Shown one piece after another: positions 29,550 through 39,500 of a stretch of 64,000 bases of DNA (position 1 is its first letter; the number at the start of each line of letters is the position of its first letter). The position numbers and the translations under genes are program-made. Origin of the DNA: Pseudoalteromonas luteoviolacea (GTDB taxonomy: Bacteria; Pseudomonadota; Gammaproteobacteria; Enterobacterales; Alteromonadaceae); contig NZ_JAGJEH010000002.1 in assembly GCF_018100925.1 (NCBI RefSeq), positions 124,001 to 188,000 on the forward strand, read 5' to 3'. The notes below the pieces were generated by a model. That model saw only the letters and a program-made list of their open reading frames with translations. It had not been told where the DNA came from and made no database searches.

Positions 29550-30073
29550 TGGCCGATTTTTATATCTTTTTCAACTACATAAAAGCCAATTGAGTGCTTT
29601 TAGACCCCCACTACATGGTACCCAAATTAGGCAAGTCCAATATTTAAATGTGCTTTTGTGAGTGTTGCTCAAGGCCCCATTCAATACATGTCGTTCATGC
29701 TCATCAAGGGTATAGGTGTTCTTCGTTTGATGAATGACCATATCATTGATTTTTCCAAATCAATATCAAATGGTTACGTTACTTTTGGGGTTTTATTTAT
29801 TCGCGTAATGAGTTTGATATTGGTGAGTTATTCATCTATTTTTGTGTAGGAAAGTGACAAATATTTATCTCGGAAATAATAATCATTATCACATAAATGG
29901 TATTTATACCGCCCATTAACTTTATAAATTAGCGTAACCTAGTGAATTTAGTGTATTTTGCGGCCCAAACTAATACTAAAAAGTGCTTTTTAGTTAAATG
30001 ATTACTAGCGCTTTAAATTTAGGGTAAAATAACCCTGATTTATATATGCGTATTACTGCCTGACGAGGTTCAT
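29550..30073. other. 524-base region upstream of acnB
   Basis: Long leader region before acnB. It holds a Fur-box-like site at 29872-29890 and otherwise AT-rich sequence. A 63-codon frame at 29658-29849 has no clear ribosome site or homology that I can see and is not called. Confidence 0.5.
29872..29890. promoter_or_regulatory. Fur-box-like operator upstream of acnB
   Basis: The 19 bases GGAAATAATAATCATTATC match 16 of 19 positions of the classical Fur consensus (GATAATGATAATCATTATC), including the whole right half. It lies 184 bases before the acnB start. Aconitase holds a 4Fe-4S cluster, so iron control is plausible. Confidence 0.55.
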
Positions 30074-32884
30074 ATGAGTTTGTATACTGAGTACTTGGAA
30101 GAAATCCAAACCCGTAAAACGGAACTTGGACTTAACCCAAAACCAATTGATAGTGCTGATTTGCTATCAGAAATTATCGCCCAAATTAAAGACACAGAGA
30201 ACGAGCACCGCGAAGATTCTCTTAAATTCTTCATCTACAACACACTTCCTGGCACAACTAGCGCAGCTGGTGTAAAAGCACAATTCCTAAAAGAAATTAT
30301 TCTAGGTGAAGAAACTGTCGCTGAAATCTCAGCAGAGTTTGCTTTTGAACTACTTTCACACATGAAAGGTGGCCCTTCAATCGCTGTGCTTCTTGACCTT
30401 GCACTTGGCAATGATGAAGCAGTTGCAAAGCAAGCAGCTGATGTACTTAAAACACAAGTATTCCTATACGATGCGGATACTGCTCGCCTACAAGAGGCTT
30501 TCAAAGCAGGTAATGCCGTTGCTAAAGATATTTTAGAAAGCTACGCGAAAGCGGAGTTCTTCACTAAGCTTCCTGAAGTTGCTGAAAAAATCGAAGTTGT
30601 TACTTTCATCGCGGGTGAAGGTGATATTTCTACTGACTTACTTTCTCCAGGTCACCAAGCGCACTCACGTGCAGACCGTGAACTTCACGGCCAATGTATG
30701 ATCACACCTGAAGCACAACAAGAAATCGTTGCGCTTAAAGAAAAGCACCCTAACGCGAAAGTGATGCTTATCGCAGAGAAAGGTACAATGGGTGTTGGTT
30801 CTTCACGTATGTCTGGTGTTAACAACGTAGCGCTTTGGGCTGGTACTCAAGCAAGTCCATACGTTCCATTTATCAATATCGCGCCAGTGGTTGCGGGTAC
30901 TAATGGTATCGCACCTATCTTCCTGACTACTGTTGATGTAACCGGCGGTATTGGTCTTGACCTTAAAAACTGGGTTAAGAAAGTAGATGCTGATGGCAAT
31001 ACAGTGACTGACGAAAATGGCGACCCAGTATTAGAAGAAGCATACTCAGTTGCAACTGGTACAGTGCTTACTATCGATACTAAAGCTAAAAAGCTTTTCA
31101 ACGGTGAAGAAGAACTAGCAGATATCTCATCTGCGTTCACACCACAAAAAGTTGAATTCATGAAAGCGGGAGGCTCTTACGCAGTTGTATTTGGTAAGAA
31201 GCTTCAAACACTAGCTGCAGAAACGCTAGGTGTTGATGCGCCGACTGTTTATGCACCTTCGAAAGAAATTTCGCACGAAGGCCAAGGTCTAACAGCGGTT
31301 GAGAAAATCTTTAACCGTAATGCGGTAGGCGTTGCTTCAGATGCACCACTACACGCTGGTTCTAACGTTCGTGTTAAAGTGAACATCGTAGGTTCACAGG
31401 ATACAACGGGCCCAATGACGTCACAGGAGCTTGAAGCCATGGCTGCTTCAACGATTTCTCCACTTGTTGATGGTGCATACCAGTCTGGTTGCCATACAGC
31501 GTCTGTATGGGATAAAAAAGCGCAAGCGAACATTCCAAAGCTAATGGCATTCATGAACAAGTTCGGTCTTATCACAGCGCGTGATCCGAAAGGCATCTAC
31601 CATTCAATGACTGACGTTATCCACAAAGTACTGAATGACATCACAGTGGACGACCGTGCTATTATCATCGGTGGTGACTCGCATACGCGTATGTCTAAGG
31701 GTGTAGCCTTCGGTGCTGACTCTGGTACTGTTGCACTTGCACTTGCAACGGGTGAGTCTGCAATGCCAATTCCTGATTCTGTTAAAGTAACCTTCAAAGG
31801 TAAAATGGCAGAGCACATGGACTTCCGTGACGTTGTACACGCAACGCAAGCGCAAATGCTTAAGCAATTTGGCGGCGAGAACGTGTTCCAAGGTCGTATC
31901 ATCGAAGTACACATTGGCACATTAATGGCTGACCAAGCGTTCACTTTCACTGACTGGACTGCAGAAATGAAGGCGAAAGCGTCAATCTGTATTTCAAACG
32001 ACGAAACGCTTATCAAGTCAATTGAACTGGCTAAGAGCCGTATCCAGATCATGATCAACAAGGGTATGGAAAACGAAGCGAAGACACTACAAGGTCTTAT
32101 CGATCTTGCTGACGAGCGTATTGCAGGTATCAAGTCTGGTGAGCAACCAGCGCTTGCACCAGATGACAACGCGAAGTACTACGCAGAAGTTGTGGTTGAT
32201 CTTGACGAAATCGTTGAGCCAATGATTGCTGACCCTGATGTAAACAACGAAGACGTATCTAAGCGTTATACGCACGATGTAATTCGTCCAGTTTCATTCT
32301 ACAACGATAAGCCAGTAGATCTTGGTTTCGTTGGTTCTTGTATGGTTCACAAAGGCGACATGCAAATCATTGCACAGATGCTACGTAACCTTGAGAAGCA
32401 AAATGGTTCGATTGAGTTTAAAGCACCTCTAGTTGTTGCGCCACCAACATATAACATTGTTGATGAGCTTAAAGAAGAAGGTGATTGGGAGATTCTAGCT
32501 AAGTATGCTGGTTTCGAGTTTGATGATGAGAAACCAAAAACAGCTGCACGTACTAAGTATGAAAACATCCTTTACCTAGAGCGCCCTGGATGTAACCTAT
32601 GTATGGGTAACCAAGAGAAAGCTGAGCCAGGTGATACGGTAATCGCAACTTCTACACGTCTATTCCAAGGCCGTGTTGTAGCTGATACATCAGAGAAGAA
32701 AGGTGAATCACTACTAGGCTCTACGCCTCTAGTTGTACTTTCAACTGTACTTGGTCGCTTCCCAACGATGGATGAGTACAAAGCTGCAGTAGAAGGTATC
32801 GACCTAACAGCATTTACGCCACTTGAAGAAGAGCTAACTACTAAGTTTGGTTCTGAGCAAGCCGTGCCAGTTAAAGTTGTTTAA
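30074..32884 (+). CDS. acnB: aconitate hydratase B, long form (936 residues)
   Basis: TCA-cycle enzyme isomerising citrate and isocitrate, also 2-methylisocitrate dehydratase in this family. Cluster-binding cysteines are seen in VGSCMVHKGDM and RPGCNLCMGN; IIGGDSHTRMSKG, GPMTSQELEAMA and TRLFQGRVV fit the active site. Escherichia coli AcnB is 865 residues and much less similar than forms I recall from Bacteroidota, which share the opening LHPKPIDGAELLSEIIAQIKD-type sequence and the inserted TDENGDPVLEEAYSVATGT region. The gene is long, intact, and followed by a strong terminator. Base composition looks native. Confidence 0.94.
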   Translation: MSLYTEYLEEIQTRKTELGLNPKPIDSADLLSEIIAQIKDTENEHREDSLKFFIYNTLPGTTSAAGVKAQFLKEIILGEETVAEISAEFAFELLSHMKGGPSIAVLLDLALGNDEAVAKQAADVLKTQVFLYDADTARLQEAFKAGNAVAKDILESYAKAEFFTKLPEVAEKIEVVTFIAGEGDISTDLLSPGHQAHSRADRELHGQCMITPEAQQEIVALKEKHPNAKVMLIAEKGTMGVGSSRMSGVNNVALWAGTQASPYVPFINIAPVVAGTNGIAPIFLTTVDVTGGIGLDLKNWVKKVDADGNTVTDENGDPVLEEAYSVATGTVLTIDTKAKKLFNGEEELADISSAFTPQKVEFMKAGGSYAVVFGKKLQTLAAETLGVDAPTVYAPSKEISHEGQGLTAVEKIFNRNAVGVASDAPLHAGSNVRVKVNIVGSQDTTGPMTSQELEAMAASTISPLVDGAYQSGCHTASVWDKKAQANIPKLMAFMNKFGLITARDPKGIYHSMTDVIHKVLNDITVDDRAIIIGGDSHTRMSKGVAFGADSGTVALALATGESAMPIPDSVKVTFKGKMAEHMDFRDVVHATQAQMLKQFGGENVFQGRIIEVHIGTLMADQAFTFTDWTAEMKAKASICISNDETLIKSIELAKSRIQIMINKGMENEAKTLQGLIDLADERIAGIKSGEQPALAPDDNAKYYAEVVVDLDEIVEPMIADPDVNNEDVSKRYTHDVIRPVSFYNDKPVDLGFVGSCMVHKGDMQIIAQMLRNLEKQNGSIEFKAPLVVAPPTYNIVDELKEEGDWEILAKYAGFEFDDEKPKTAARTKYENILYLERPGCNLCMGNQEKAEPGDTVIATSTRLFQGRVVADTSEKKGESLLGSTPLVVLSTVLGRFPTMDEYKAAVEGIDLTAFTPLEEELTTKFGSEQAVPVKVV

Positions 32885-32903
32885 TCGTAAAGATTATTGA
32901 CTA

Positions 32904-32929
32904 AAAAGCGCGTTGTAAAACGCGCTTTT
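32904..32929. terminator. intrinsic terminator after acnB
   Basis: Nine-base-pair stem AAAAGCGCG/CGCGCTTTT with an 8-base loop, then further T residues. Confidence 0.85.
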
Positions 32930-33273
32930 TTTATGGCTTGGTTTCGACCTTTTGAGCCCAAACATTCAATATCTAGTACTTATTTTTCGCCACAATTATA
33001 TTTCCCTTCAACTTCTTGCCACACATGACACATTAGCCGGGATAACAGTTGTTCTGTCGAGTTGCCGCTAGCTACTAATTCTTAAAAAATAGACTTGGTT
33101 ATTTTGTACTGGAGGCGCAAATATGGCGCGTATTTTTACATGCTAGTCTAAACTTTACCTCTGTCGAATCGTTATATAGTAACATAAGTGAGTGCTCTAC
33201 TGTTCCCAAGGTACAGCTTAGTACTCTACACACCGCGCTAATATACACGCTTAAACAGAGGGACTCAGGCATT
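32930..33273. other. 344-base intergenic region
   Basis: No gene, repeat or clear regulatory site seen. It marks the boundary between the core genes ending at acnB and the AT-rich accessory region. Confidence 0.35.
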
Positions 33274-33495
33274 ATGAATGAGCACAGTAGTTTTTATTTT
33301 CAAAGTTATGAACAGTGGCGTCATGCGATTACAGTGCGTTGCAATATCAATTTAACACCTGAATACGCGCGAGCCCGTATCCATGCGTTGAGTGATCCAA
33401 ATGATCTTCACACACAAGAGTTTGCCGCTAAGTATGGAGATGCTTACTTAAAGCAGGTAGTGGCGTGGTTTACTCGTGCAGAGCAAAGTACATAG
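33274..33495 (+). CDS. small hypothetical protein
   Basis: 73-residue cytoplasmic protein, no signal peptide or membrane segment. The sequence is well mixed with many aromatic and His residues (SSFYFQSYEQWRHAIT, ARIHALSDPNDLHTQEFAAKY) and looks like a folded helical domain, which is why I call it a gene. A GAGGGA lies 17 bases before the ATG, rather far. Not recognised; function unknown. Confidence 0.55.
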   Translation: MNEHSSFYFQSYEQWRHAITVRCNINLTPEYARARIHALSDPNDLHTQEFAAKYGDAYLKQVVAWFTRAEQST

Positions 33496-34354
33496 CCGCG
33501 ATATATTCTATTAACGTCTTCAGTACAGTTTTCTCGATCTCGGGTATTGTTTATATACTGCTTTGGGATTGTCTTTTAGAGATAGTCTAGCTGTCATACT
33601 TGAGATGGGTTATTGTTTGAAATGGTCGAACTGGCTAGGTTCGATCATTATTATTTTTGATAGTACTCTTATAACTCACCTGTTCAAGTTTTGTTAAAAT
33701 GGGCTCGGCAACCATCCACTGTATTTGTGTATCAAATTGATTAGCCTAAGCGATTATTCAGATGTTATAAGGTTGAAACTCAAAGGCCAATCTTCCCCCA
33801 AGAGTTTGCGCGTCCAATGATTTTTATACTGGTATTAAGAGCGTTTATCGATTGAAATATAACTGAGTAGTTGTTCTTTCTTCTGTATCAACCAATATCT
33901 TTTTTAGCCATTCTATTTCATAACGAACAAACTTCTTTTGAGCTATTTAAAGTAAAGTTGTTTCAGGTGAGGTGGAAAACTTAGTGCTGAATTACTTTTA
34001 TACTTGCAACGGGAAAATTGGCGAGTTGCCTATAATATTTTAGAATTGGCAATAAATTAACTCGATACCGCGTTTGTTTTTGTAATTTTATATTTTTTCA
34101 ATAAATATTTATTTTTATATTCGTGGCTTATGGTTGCGTTACTTTTTTTTGTTATTAAAGCAGGGTTTTTTATTGCGATTATTGGAATTGAAAGAATGTT
34201 TGATTGAATTAACTTTCTGAATCTAAGTGTTATGTAAGTATAGAGTAATCAAGCTTTTAATAAATTTTGAATTTTTGTTGTTTTCTGATGTTGATCTGTG
34301 GTTTTTGTTTGTTTATATTTTTTAGCGGTACTTAACAAATATAAAGGAAATATA
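33496..34354. other. 859-base AT-rich non-coding stretch
   Basis: Strongly AT-rich, especially 34030-34340, with long T runs. No gene, tRNA or inverted repeat large enough to call. This composition is typical of horizontally acquired DNA. Confidence 0.45.
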
Positions 34355-34636
34355 ATGAAAAAACATATCGCAGCAGTACTACTTTTAGCTCCACTTTTCG
34401 CATCAGCTTCTCCTCAAGAGGTTAAAGAGGATCAAGTAACTTCGAGTGCTTATGGCAAGATCACGATATGCCAATATGAGAATGTTGGTTCGTCGTTCCC
34501 TGAATCTGGTTCGTTCCCTGGAACTATGGTTTCGTTTACACATCAAGGGCATATTCAGTGTCGAGGACCCGTGTATGTAAGTGGTTTTAGATATATATTA
34601 GACAGCCAAACACATACATACGGCCGTTATCGTTAA
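34355..34636 (+). CDS. small secreted protein, unknown
   Basis: 93-residue protein with a clear signal peptide (MKKHIAAVLLLAPLFASA, cleavage before SPQ). The ATG at 34355 has AAAGGAAA correctly placed; the frame is open further upstream but without a start signal. The mature part of about 75 residues has two cysteines and ends YGRYR. Not recognised. It sits alone in AT-rich DNA before a gene remnant and an IS3 element. Confidence 0.6.
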   Translation: MKKHIAAVLLLAPLFASASPQEVKEDQVTSSAYGKITICQYENVGSSFPESGSFPGTMVSFTHQGHIQCRGPVYVSGFRYILDSQTHTYGRYR

Positions 34637-34653
34637 TTTTAACTGATAAGATA

Positions 34654-34690
34654 AACCTTGCGACTGAATGTTGTGAGGTTTTGCTTTATG
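34654..34690 (+). terminator. possible terminator after the small secreted protein gene
   Basis: Eleven-pair stem AACCTTGCGAC/GTTGTGAGGTT with three G-T pairs and loop TGAAT, then TTGCTTTATG. Weak T tail. Confidence 0.4.
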
Positions 34691-34857
34691 TCACGATTTT
34701 TTATAAATTTCCCTTCCTCAAAAGCGCCACCCTCCATTTAAAAGATCCAGTTTGGTTTTATCTAAGTTACATGACTTTTGATGTAGCCAATTGTAATAAA
34801 TGAAATTTAACCTTGTACTAGGCTTTAATAGTAATTATTGCCTAACAAGGAGTGAAA

Positions 34858-34969
34858 ATGCGTCTTGAATATATATTTATGTTGGTTTTTGCTTATTTAC
34901 AGTGGCTTTTCTTTGACGAGTGAGAAAAACCTGGATATCCACGAAAATAGCGCATTGTCTGATGTCACG
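34858..34969 (+). pseudogene. 5' remnant of an exported-protein gene beside the IS3 element
   Basis: AAGGAG is followed at 34858 by ATG and a hydrophobic start (MRLEYIFMLVFAYL) that stops at 34923. In another frame the sequence continues as SLTSEKNLDIHENSALSDVT up to the element, so a frameshift seems to have broken the gene before or after the insertion. A 3' piece may lie at 36143-36418 on the other side. The parent protein is not recognised. Confidence 0.4.
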
Positions 34970-34984
34970 GTAATCCCCTCATTT

Positions 34985-35839
34985 TTAATTGAGCTTAAAA
35001 GTAGAGGGTTGTTGTTTAATTAAATCTAACTTTTGTATGGAAGTCATTCCACCCAGCACCATATTAGGGGGGTCATTATTGTACGTCCGCAGCCACTGTG
35101 TGGCCTGTTCTTGGAGCTCCTCAATTTCAGAATACAACTCCAAGCCTAACCAGTCATACCTGACGGTCCTATTGAATCGCTCTATATATGCGTTTTGTTG
35201 CGGATTACCCGGTCGAATAAAGAGCAATTCAATATTGTGTCTTTCTGCCCAGTCAGCCAAGTATTGACTGACATATTCAGGGCCATTATCACAGTGAATA
35301 CGCTTGGGCTTACCTCGCCACTCTATGATTTGGTCAAGTGAACGCACCACACGCTTGGAGGGCATTGAAATATCGGCATCAATTGCTAAGCCTTCTCGGT
35401 TAAAATCATCGATGACATTAAATAACCGACAACTTCGACCATCACTTAATTGATCATGCATAAAGTCCATCGACCAGCTCTCGTTTATATCGTCAGGAAC
35501 GGCAAGTGGCTGTGGCTTTTCGCGAACAACACGCTTCTTAGGTTTAATTCGAAGGTTAAGCTCCAACTCACGATAGATTCGATAAACGCGTTTGTGATTC
35601 CACTCGTAGCCTTTAACATTTCTCAGGTGCAAAAAACACAAACCAAACCCCCAGTTCTTTTGACTCTCCGTCAAGGCTATCAGCAAGTCAGCTATAAGTT
35701 GGTTTTCTTCATTCAAAACAGGTTGATAGCGATAGCAGGTTTGACTAATGCCAAAAGCGCGACAAGCGGTACTGATACTAACCCCTTTGTTTTCAAAAGC
35801 CTCCTTGGCCAAGGTCCGACGCATCAAAGGCTTCACCAC
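34985..35839 (-). CDS. IS3-family transposase OrfB (DDE integrase domain)
   Basis: 284-residue catalytic subunit. The DDE residues are in SMDFMHD, CDNGPEY and YIERFNRT, with the classic spacing, and HTH-21 region GISQTCYRY at the N-terminus. The frame begins in a GTG inside the orfA end; production as an OrfAB fusion by -1 frameshifting at the overlap is expected. No internal stop, so the enzyme looks functional. Confidence 0.93.
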   Translation of the reverse strand: MVKPLMRRTLAKEAFENKGVSISTACRAFGISQTCYRYQPVLNEENQLIADLLIALTESQKNWGFGLCFLHLRNVKGYEWNHKRVYRIYRELELNLRIKPKKRVVREKPQPLAVPDDINESWSMDFMHDQLSDGRSCRLFNVIDDFNREGLAIDADISMPSKRVVRSLDQIIEWRGKPKRIHCDNGPEYVSQYLADWAERHNIELLFIRPGNPQQNAYIERFNRTVRYDWLGLELYSEIEELQEQATQWLRTYNNDPPNMVLGGMTSIQKLDLIKQQPSTFKLN

Positions 35840-36099
35840 TTTTTTGCCATAGCTTCCTGAATAATTTCAGCCTTAAGACGTTTTTCGGCATACATTTTTT
35901 TGAGGCGACGATTTTCCTCTTCAAGCTCTTTCATTCTAGCCATCAATGAGGCGTCCATTCCGCCATATTTGGCTCGCCATTTATAAAAAGTGGCAGAACT
36001 CATACCGTGCTCGCGGCACAGTTCAGGAGCGGGGGTTCCGGCTTCAGCTTGTATTAAAACAGCCATGATTTGGCTATCCGAATATTTTGATTTTTTCAT
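35833..36099 (-). CDS. IS3-family transposase OrfA (helix-turn-helix)
   Basis: 88-residue DNA-binding subunit. [34 protein letters not shown] form the helix-turn-helix and [20 protein letters not shown] the leucine-zipper helix that dimerises with OrfB. The ATG has AGGAGA upstream. The end overlaps orfB by seven bases. Confidence 0.93.
   Translation of the reverse strand: MKKSKYSDSQIMAVLIQAEAGTPAPELCREHGMSSATFYKWRAKYGGMDASLMARMKELEEENRRLKKMYAEKRLKAEIIQEAMAKKW
35839..35845 (-). other. -1 frameshift slippery heptamer in the IS3 element
   Basis: The minus strand reads AAAAAAG in the phase A AAA AAG just before the orfA stop. Slipping back one base joins orfA to orfB, the standard route to the OrfAB transposase in the IS3 family. 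Confidence 0.75.
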
Positions 36100-36142
36100 G
36101 CAGATTCTCCTGTATCTAGTGAGTGAGGGAATTCTACTTTAA

Positions 36143-36418
36143 TTTCAGCTACTTAGGTTGGGTTGCCGGCTCAATGCGTCTAGTGTCAATATTCCTACTA
36201 ACGGGGTAGGCATGTATTCAATACAACCGATTTCATCGGCATTAGTAAAAGGCCACATCGAAGCTCACTTTTCTTCTTCAGGCTTCTCACTCAACACAAC
36301 GTACGCAAAAAGCATTTTCGTTATAAATGCGCTTAGCAATAGTTTAACAATAGGGTTTAATCAGGATGCTATTTTTAACGTAAATGGCATCACAGGAGGA
36401 CATTATTTATTGAAGTGA
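36143..36418 (+). pseudogene. 3' remnant of a gene truncated at the IS3 element
   Basis: An open frame begins right at the element end and runs to 36418 without a ribosome site at its first possible start. It encodes about 90 residues with serine/threonine-rich, beta-like sequence (SGFSLNTTYAKSIFVINALS). It is best read as the tail of a gene interrupted by the insertion, possibly the one starting at 34858. An independent short gene starting at the ATG at 36212 is possible. Not recognised. Confidence 0.35.
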
Positions 36419-36520
36419 AAATTATTTCGCCTGTGAGCTGTCTAACTGATTTTTGTTTAACCACCTCAAATAAACCTGTCAGTTTCTTTTCTAAGTCACA
36501 GTCTCATTTCGTGAGATATA

Positions 36521-36565
36521 ACTGAACAATGTGAACATTCAAAACATCCTTTTACACTGTTCAGT
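36521..36565. repeat. inverted repeat downstream of the RHS gene
   Basis: ACTGAACAATGT (36521-36532) pairs with ACACTGTTCAGT (36554-36565), 11 of 12, around a 21-base spacer. It lies just after the RHS stop codon and may serve as a terminator, though there is no T run. Confidence 0.4.
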
Positions 36566-36591
36566 TCGAGGCAAACCTCCTAGGACTTGTG

Positions 36592-39500
36592 TTAAACCTC
36601 TACAATGGTAGCTAATGAAGAATAGAAAAAGTCACTTACTCCACTAACAAACCCTGTAATACTAGTACCTACAGTGGATGCAGTACCAACAATGCCCCCT
36701 GCTGATGCGCCAAGCTCAATAACAGATCCGGCGACACTGCCAATTACTCCTCCAACAGAACCTCCTGCAGAAGCTCCCAAAAATAATCCAATTTGTGCTC
36801 CGGCTGCTCCCGCTATTGATTCACCTAAGGCACTTCCAACAAACCCACCTATAGTTGAACCAATTGCTATCCCGCTAGTGGCCCCAATTCCCGCAGCTGT
36901 TCCCTCAGCGAATGCAGCGGTAAGCAGTCCTGAGGCTCCACCTACGGCACTGCCTAAAGTAGTTCCAATTGCTGCTCCGGTACCTGCACCTACACCTGTT
37001 GAAGAGCCAATTGCAGCCCCTAATACAGAGCCAGTTGCGGCCCCTTTTACTGCCCCAGAGGCGGCTCCGGCGGCGACGGCCTTACCGGTAGCAGCTCCTA
37101 CATCTGCTCCTTCGGCTCCGCCTAGTGCTTCTCCCACACTTGACCCTACTGACGCTCCAACTGATCCAGCACCTTCAGCCACGGCACTTGTTCCTCCACT
37201 AACAATCGCAGCTGCTATTGAAAGACCTACAACGGCTACAGCAGCTACAGTAATGCCTAAAGTTTCTAAAAAAGACAGATGTCCTGAAGGATCTGTAAAT
37301 TTTATTGGGTTGCCAGTAGCAAATGCGTAATGGTTAAAAATTACAATACTATCTCTGGAAATAAAACACATTAAATTGGGTGAATAATAGCGAGAGCGTA
37401 GATAATAAAGGCCTGATTCATAGTCAAAATATTCTTTATTGTACATAAAAGGGTTACTTTTTATAGAATATGTATTTTCGTTAATGCTCCCTTCACCGTA
37501 TGCAGAATAGTTATAAGAAGAAACTATATTTCCTTTAAAATCCACAACCATCATGATGCTCTTTTCGCTTTGCAACATATACTCTCTATTTACAGAGGAG
37601 CCATCATTATATAAACGTATAAATCGCTCACTTTTAAACATAAGGTAGCTTGAGACCGTTTCGGCTTGCTGTTCATTTATGATGTTTGGGTTTTTCTCAT
37701 TATCATAATAATATACAATCTCCTCTTCTTGTCCAACTTTTTTGCTAGACCTTAGGCCTGTTGGATAATAAGAGTATTTGGTTATAATGCCTGACTTTGA
37801 AGTGAATGATATCAACTGGTTTAGCGTGTTATATGAATATAAATTACCTTCACTATCTTTAGTTAAATTCCCATTTTCGTCATAGGTAAGAAATTGCGTT
37901 TTTTTACCCGTTTTTATTGAGGTAAGCTTGTTATCTTCATCATAAATGTAATTTGAATCAGTAGATTCTTCATTGTCTCGAGTGATTGTTTTTGAAAGTA
38001 TATTATTGGAAGCATCATATGTGTAATCAGTGTTTGTAATTAAATTTCCATTTTTGTCTGTTTTTTTCTCGGAGGTAAGTTGATTTATTCCATTGTATTT
38101 ATAAGCTATGTCATAGTTTAGAACTACATCACCCTCCTTATTAGACCTATAGCATGCAAGCGAAATATTACCTGAAACATTATCATATTTGTAGTCAACT
38201 GAAAGAAGAGTCTGTTCATTTGAATCTTTAATGATAATTTTAGATATAAGGTTGAAATCAGAATAACAATAACTAATTGTTACACCATTGGAGTACGAAA
38301 CGGACTTGACCTGACCACTATATGCTTTATCGTTTTTCCCATAATACTTTATAGAAACAAACTCGTCTAAATTTTCACGCTGAACTTTTTTAATTCGACC
38401 GTATCGGTCATAGATATAGGTTGTATCCTGACCATTAATATCTGTCAATTTACTTAGTAAATTGTTTTCATCATATTCCCAAGATACAGATTTCCCATCA
38501 GGATAAACTAACTTTGTTAATAGTCCATCTAGTGAATATGAATAGTGCATGATATCTACAGTGGCTTTATTGGTGCTGACCCTTTTAATTGATGTTAAAA
38601 GGTTTGAGCTGTGATCGTAATCATAGTTTATTGTTATAATTTCACCATTTTCATCAAGATAGGATTTAGATCTCAACTTCTTATCAGCAAAATACGTATA
38701 ATTTATTCTATTGTTTTTTAAATCAGTTGAGGCTATAACATTTCCATCCTTATCATAAGTGTAGTCCATTGATTTATTATTTGAAAACACCTCACTTGTT
38801 AGTTGCCCAATAGTATTATAAATTTGAGTGGTGCTTTTTTTTACTGAGGAAGAACCAGACAAAGCACGAGTGCTATGAAGTACATTCGATAATAAATCCC
38901 TCGTTAACTCATTGGTTCGTTCCATACCGTCGAAACCAGCATCAACCTGCCTTATTGGATTGTCAAAAACGTCATATTGTGTTTTTTGCTTCATTGTTTT
39001 TTCTGACGAATTTCCTGAGGTAGTATTTACAATCAAATTTTGCGAATTATATCTCTTAGATATCATCCTAATGTCATGCTTTTCGTCTAAACTATACAGT
39101 GTGCTTCTAATTACTTTTTTCTGAGTGTTGTATTTCTCTTGCTTAGTTTTAGTGCCATTTAAATAGGTTTGTTTCGTTAAAGAAACAGGATCGTAAGCGT
39201 ATGATGTGGTATTGCCTTCTGAATCTTTTTTGCAGCTAATCAATCCGTAATCATTGTAACTATAGGTATGCTTAGAATTGTCTCCTAAAATACCTTCCTT
39301 TGAACTCAATTGTCCTTTGTTATTGAATATATACTGTTCTAAAATTCTTTCCTTTCCATTTAAATATCTAATATCAGACTTTTTTATGCAATCACCAAAT
39401 CCGTTGTAGTAGGTGAAGTTTTGATACCCGTTCTGGTATGATGTCGTCACTTTATTATTTACATAATCATAGCACCGCTTAATAATAACTCCTGTAGGGC

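Larger units (their letters stand above)
34972..36133 (-). mobile_element. IS3-family insertion sequence (orfA/orfB)
   Basis: About 1.16 kb. It carries two overlapping minus-strand frames typical of IS3. The terminal inverted repeat is read as AATCCCCTCA at 34972-34981 against the complement of TGAGGGAATT at 36124-36133 (nine of ten). No matching target duplication could be found, so the exact ends may lie some bases further out, possibly at TGATGTCAC (34960) and the complement of TTTCA (36147). It appears intact and could be active. Confidence 0.8.

Noticed and set aside
29658..29849. Plus-strand frame of 63 codons upstream of acnB
   Set aside because: No good start signal or homology; lies in the probable acnB leader.
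36674..37330. Plus-strand frame of 218 codons, rich in proline and alanine
   Set aside because: It is the antisense reading of the Gly/Ala-rich RHS tail; low-complexity GC-rich codons keep the opposite strand open. No ribosome site.
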